A model generated the notes under the pieces. It did not search any database and was not told the DNA's origin. It saw only the letters and a program-made list of their open reading frames with translations. Positions 4,590 to 5,445 of a stretch of DNA of 5,445 nucleotides are shown here, piece by piece. Location of the stretch: positions 1 through 5,445 of the forward strand of contig QHXH01000068.1 of the NCBI GenBank assembly GCA_003222855.1, in the 5' to 3' direction. The first letter of the stretch is position 1; each line of letters starts with the position of its first letter. The position numbers were made by a program, and so were the translations under genes. The stretch is from Acidobacteriota bacterium. Lineage in GTDB: Bacteria > Acidobacteriota > Blastocatellia > Pyrinomonadales > Pyrinomonadaceae.

Positions 4590-5445
4590 CAAAGGCCAAC
4601 ACAGTCTTCCTCTGCCAAAACTGCGGCTACGAATCGCGCAAGTGGCTGGGCAAGTGTCCCGAGTGCGGTGAGTGGAACTCGCTGGTTGAAGAGCGCGTCG
4701 TCACTACCAAGAAGGGCGCGGGTCGTGATGGATTCCGCGTGCGTGAAGCCAAAGCGATCGCGTACGCCGAGATCGAGTCACAGGACGATAAGCGAATTTC
4801 ATCCGGCGTAACTGAATTCGATCGGGTGCTTGGAGGCGGAATTGTTCCCGGCACCCTCGTCCTGCTTGGCGGCGATCCTGGAATCGGCAAGAGCACGCTA
4901 CTCTTACAGGTCGCTGATAAATTGAGCGGCACTGGCGCTACCGTCCTTTACATATCAGGCGAAGAATCTGAACGACAGATTAAGTTGCGCGGCGAACGCC
5001 TGAGGATTGCAGCCCCAAACCTTCTGCTGCTGCCCGAAACCAACCTCGAGAATATTTTGCGCGAAGTCGATCGCATCAAGCCCGCCGCGATCATCGTAGA
5101 TTCAATCCAGACGACATTCTCTTCCGAGATCGAATCAGCGCCGGGATCGATCTCGCAGATTCGCGAAGTCGCCGCGCAGTTTTTGCTGCTCGCCAAGACT
5201 CGCGGCGTGCCCGTCTTCTTAATCGGGCACGTTACGAAAGAAGGATCGATTGCCGGCCCGCGCGCTTTGGAGCACATCGTCGATACGGTCCTGTATTTCG
5301 AGGGCGAGCGCCATCATAACCATCGCATCGTACGCGCAACCAAGAATCGTTTTGGCGCGGCGAACGAAGTCGGCGTTTTCGAGATGACAAATTCCGGGTT
5401 GACCGCGGTCGCAAATCCTTCGCAAATGTTTTTGGCGGAGCGCCC
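4586..5445 (+). CDS. radA: DNA repair protein RadA (Sms), N-terminal 286 residues, 3' end outside window
   Basis: RadA is a RecA-related ATPase and helicase that extends D-loops and processes branched recombination intermediates. The sequence shows the N-terminal C4 zinc finger (Cys10, Cys13, Cys24, Cys27, spaced CX2C-X10-CX2C, with KWLGKCPECGEWNS). The RecA-like core follows, with Walker A GGDPGIGKST (residues 95-104), the YISGEES stretch (122-128) and Walker B IIVDSIQT (Asp172). The RadA-specific KNRFG motif is at 252-256. The frame is open through to the last base, where the link to the C-terminal Lon-like domain begins (NPSQMFLAERP); full-length RadA has about 450 residues, so roughly a third is missing because of the window edge. 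The ATG overlaps the TGA of the hydrolase gene, and no Shine-Dalgarno is visible, which fits translational coupling. Identification is very secure. Confidence 0.97.
   Translation, partial: MTKANTVFLCQNCGYESRKWLGKCPECGEWNSLVEERVVTTKKGAGRDGFRVREAKAIAYAEIESQDDKRISSGVTEFDRVLGGGIVPGTLVLLGGDPGIGKSTLLLQVADKLSGTGATVLYISGEESERQIKLRGERLRIAAPNLLLLPETNLENILREVDRIKPAAIIVDSIQTTFSSEIESAPGSISQIREVAAQFLLLAKTRGVPVFLIGHVTKEGSIAGPRALEHIVDTVLYFEGERHHNHRIVRATKNRFGAANEVGVFEMTNSGLTAVANPSQMFLAER

Overview
The window carries six protein-coding genes from a Gram-negative bacterium of moderate GC content. A TonB-family protein implies an outer membrane, and a LigC-type ATP-dependent DNA ligase sits at the left edge. The overall look (this gene mix and structured, repeat-rich intergenic gaps) reminds me of Acidobacteriota, perhaps Blastocatellia, but that is an impression and no rRNA or other marker is present to prove it.

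Left part: the 3' two thirds of an ATP-dependent DNA ligase gene (2-751, +, cut by the window edge) converges on a TonB-family gene (972-1781, -). The gap between them is almost filled by a 158-bp nested palindrome (789-946). It has a 22-bp outer stem and three internal hairpins, two of them with identical geometry.

Middle: the TonB-family gene and a hexameric-type glutamate dehydrogenase gene (2103-3368, +) are divergent. The 321-bp gap between their start codons (1782-2102) holds the TonB ribosome binding site, a pair of inverted arrays of the heptamer TGACAAA (1879-2014), a plausible sigma-70 promoter (2032-2060) and the strong Shine-Dalgarno of the dehydrogenase. I see no small gene in it.

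Right part: after a second inverted array with a 7-bp period, of a different sequence (3376-3480), three genes follow tightly packed on the + strand. They encode an ArsC/Spx-family thioredoxin-fold protein (3482-3838), a secreted alpha/beta-hydrolase (3831-4589, best read with a TTG start inside the arsC end) and the DNA-repair protein RadA (4586 to the window end, truncated). The junctions overlap by 8 and 4 bases, which points to one translationally coupled transcript.

The proteins are ordinary housekeeping or accessory types. The unusual content lies in the intergenic DNA: one four-way nested palindrome and two inverted heptamer arrays within 2.7 kb. I found no CRISPR array, tRNA, rRNA, transposase or obvious defence system.
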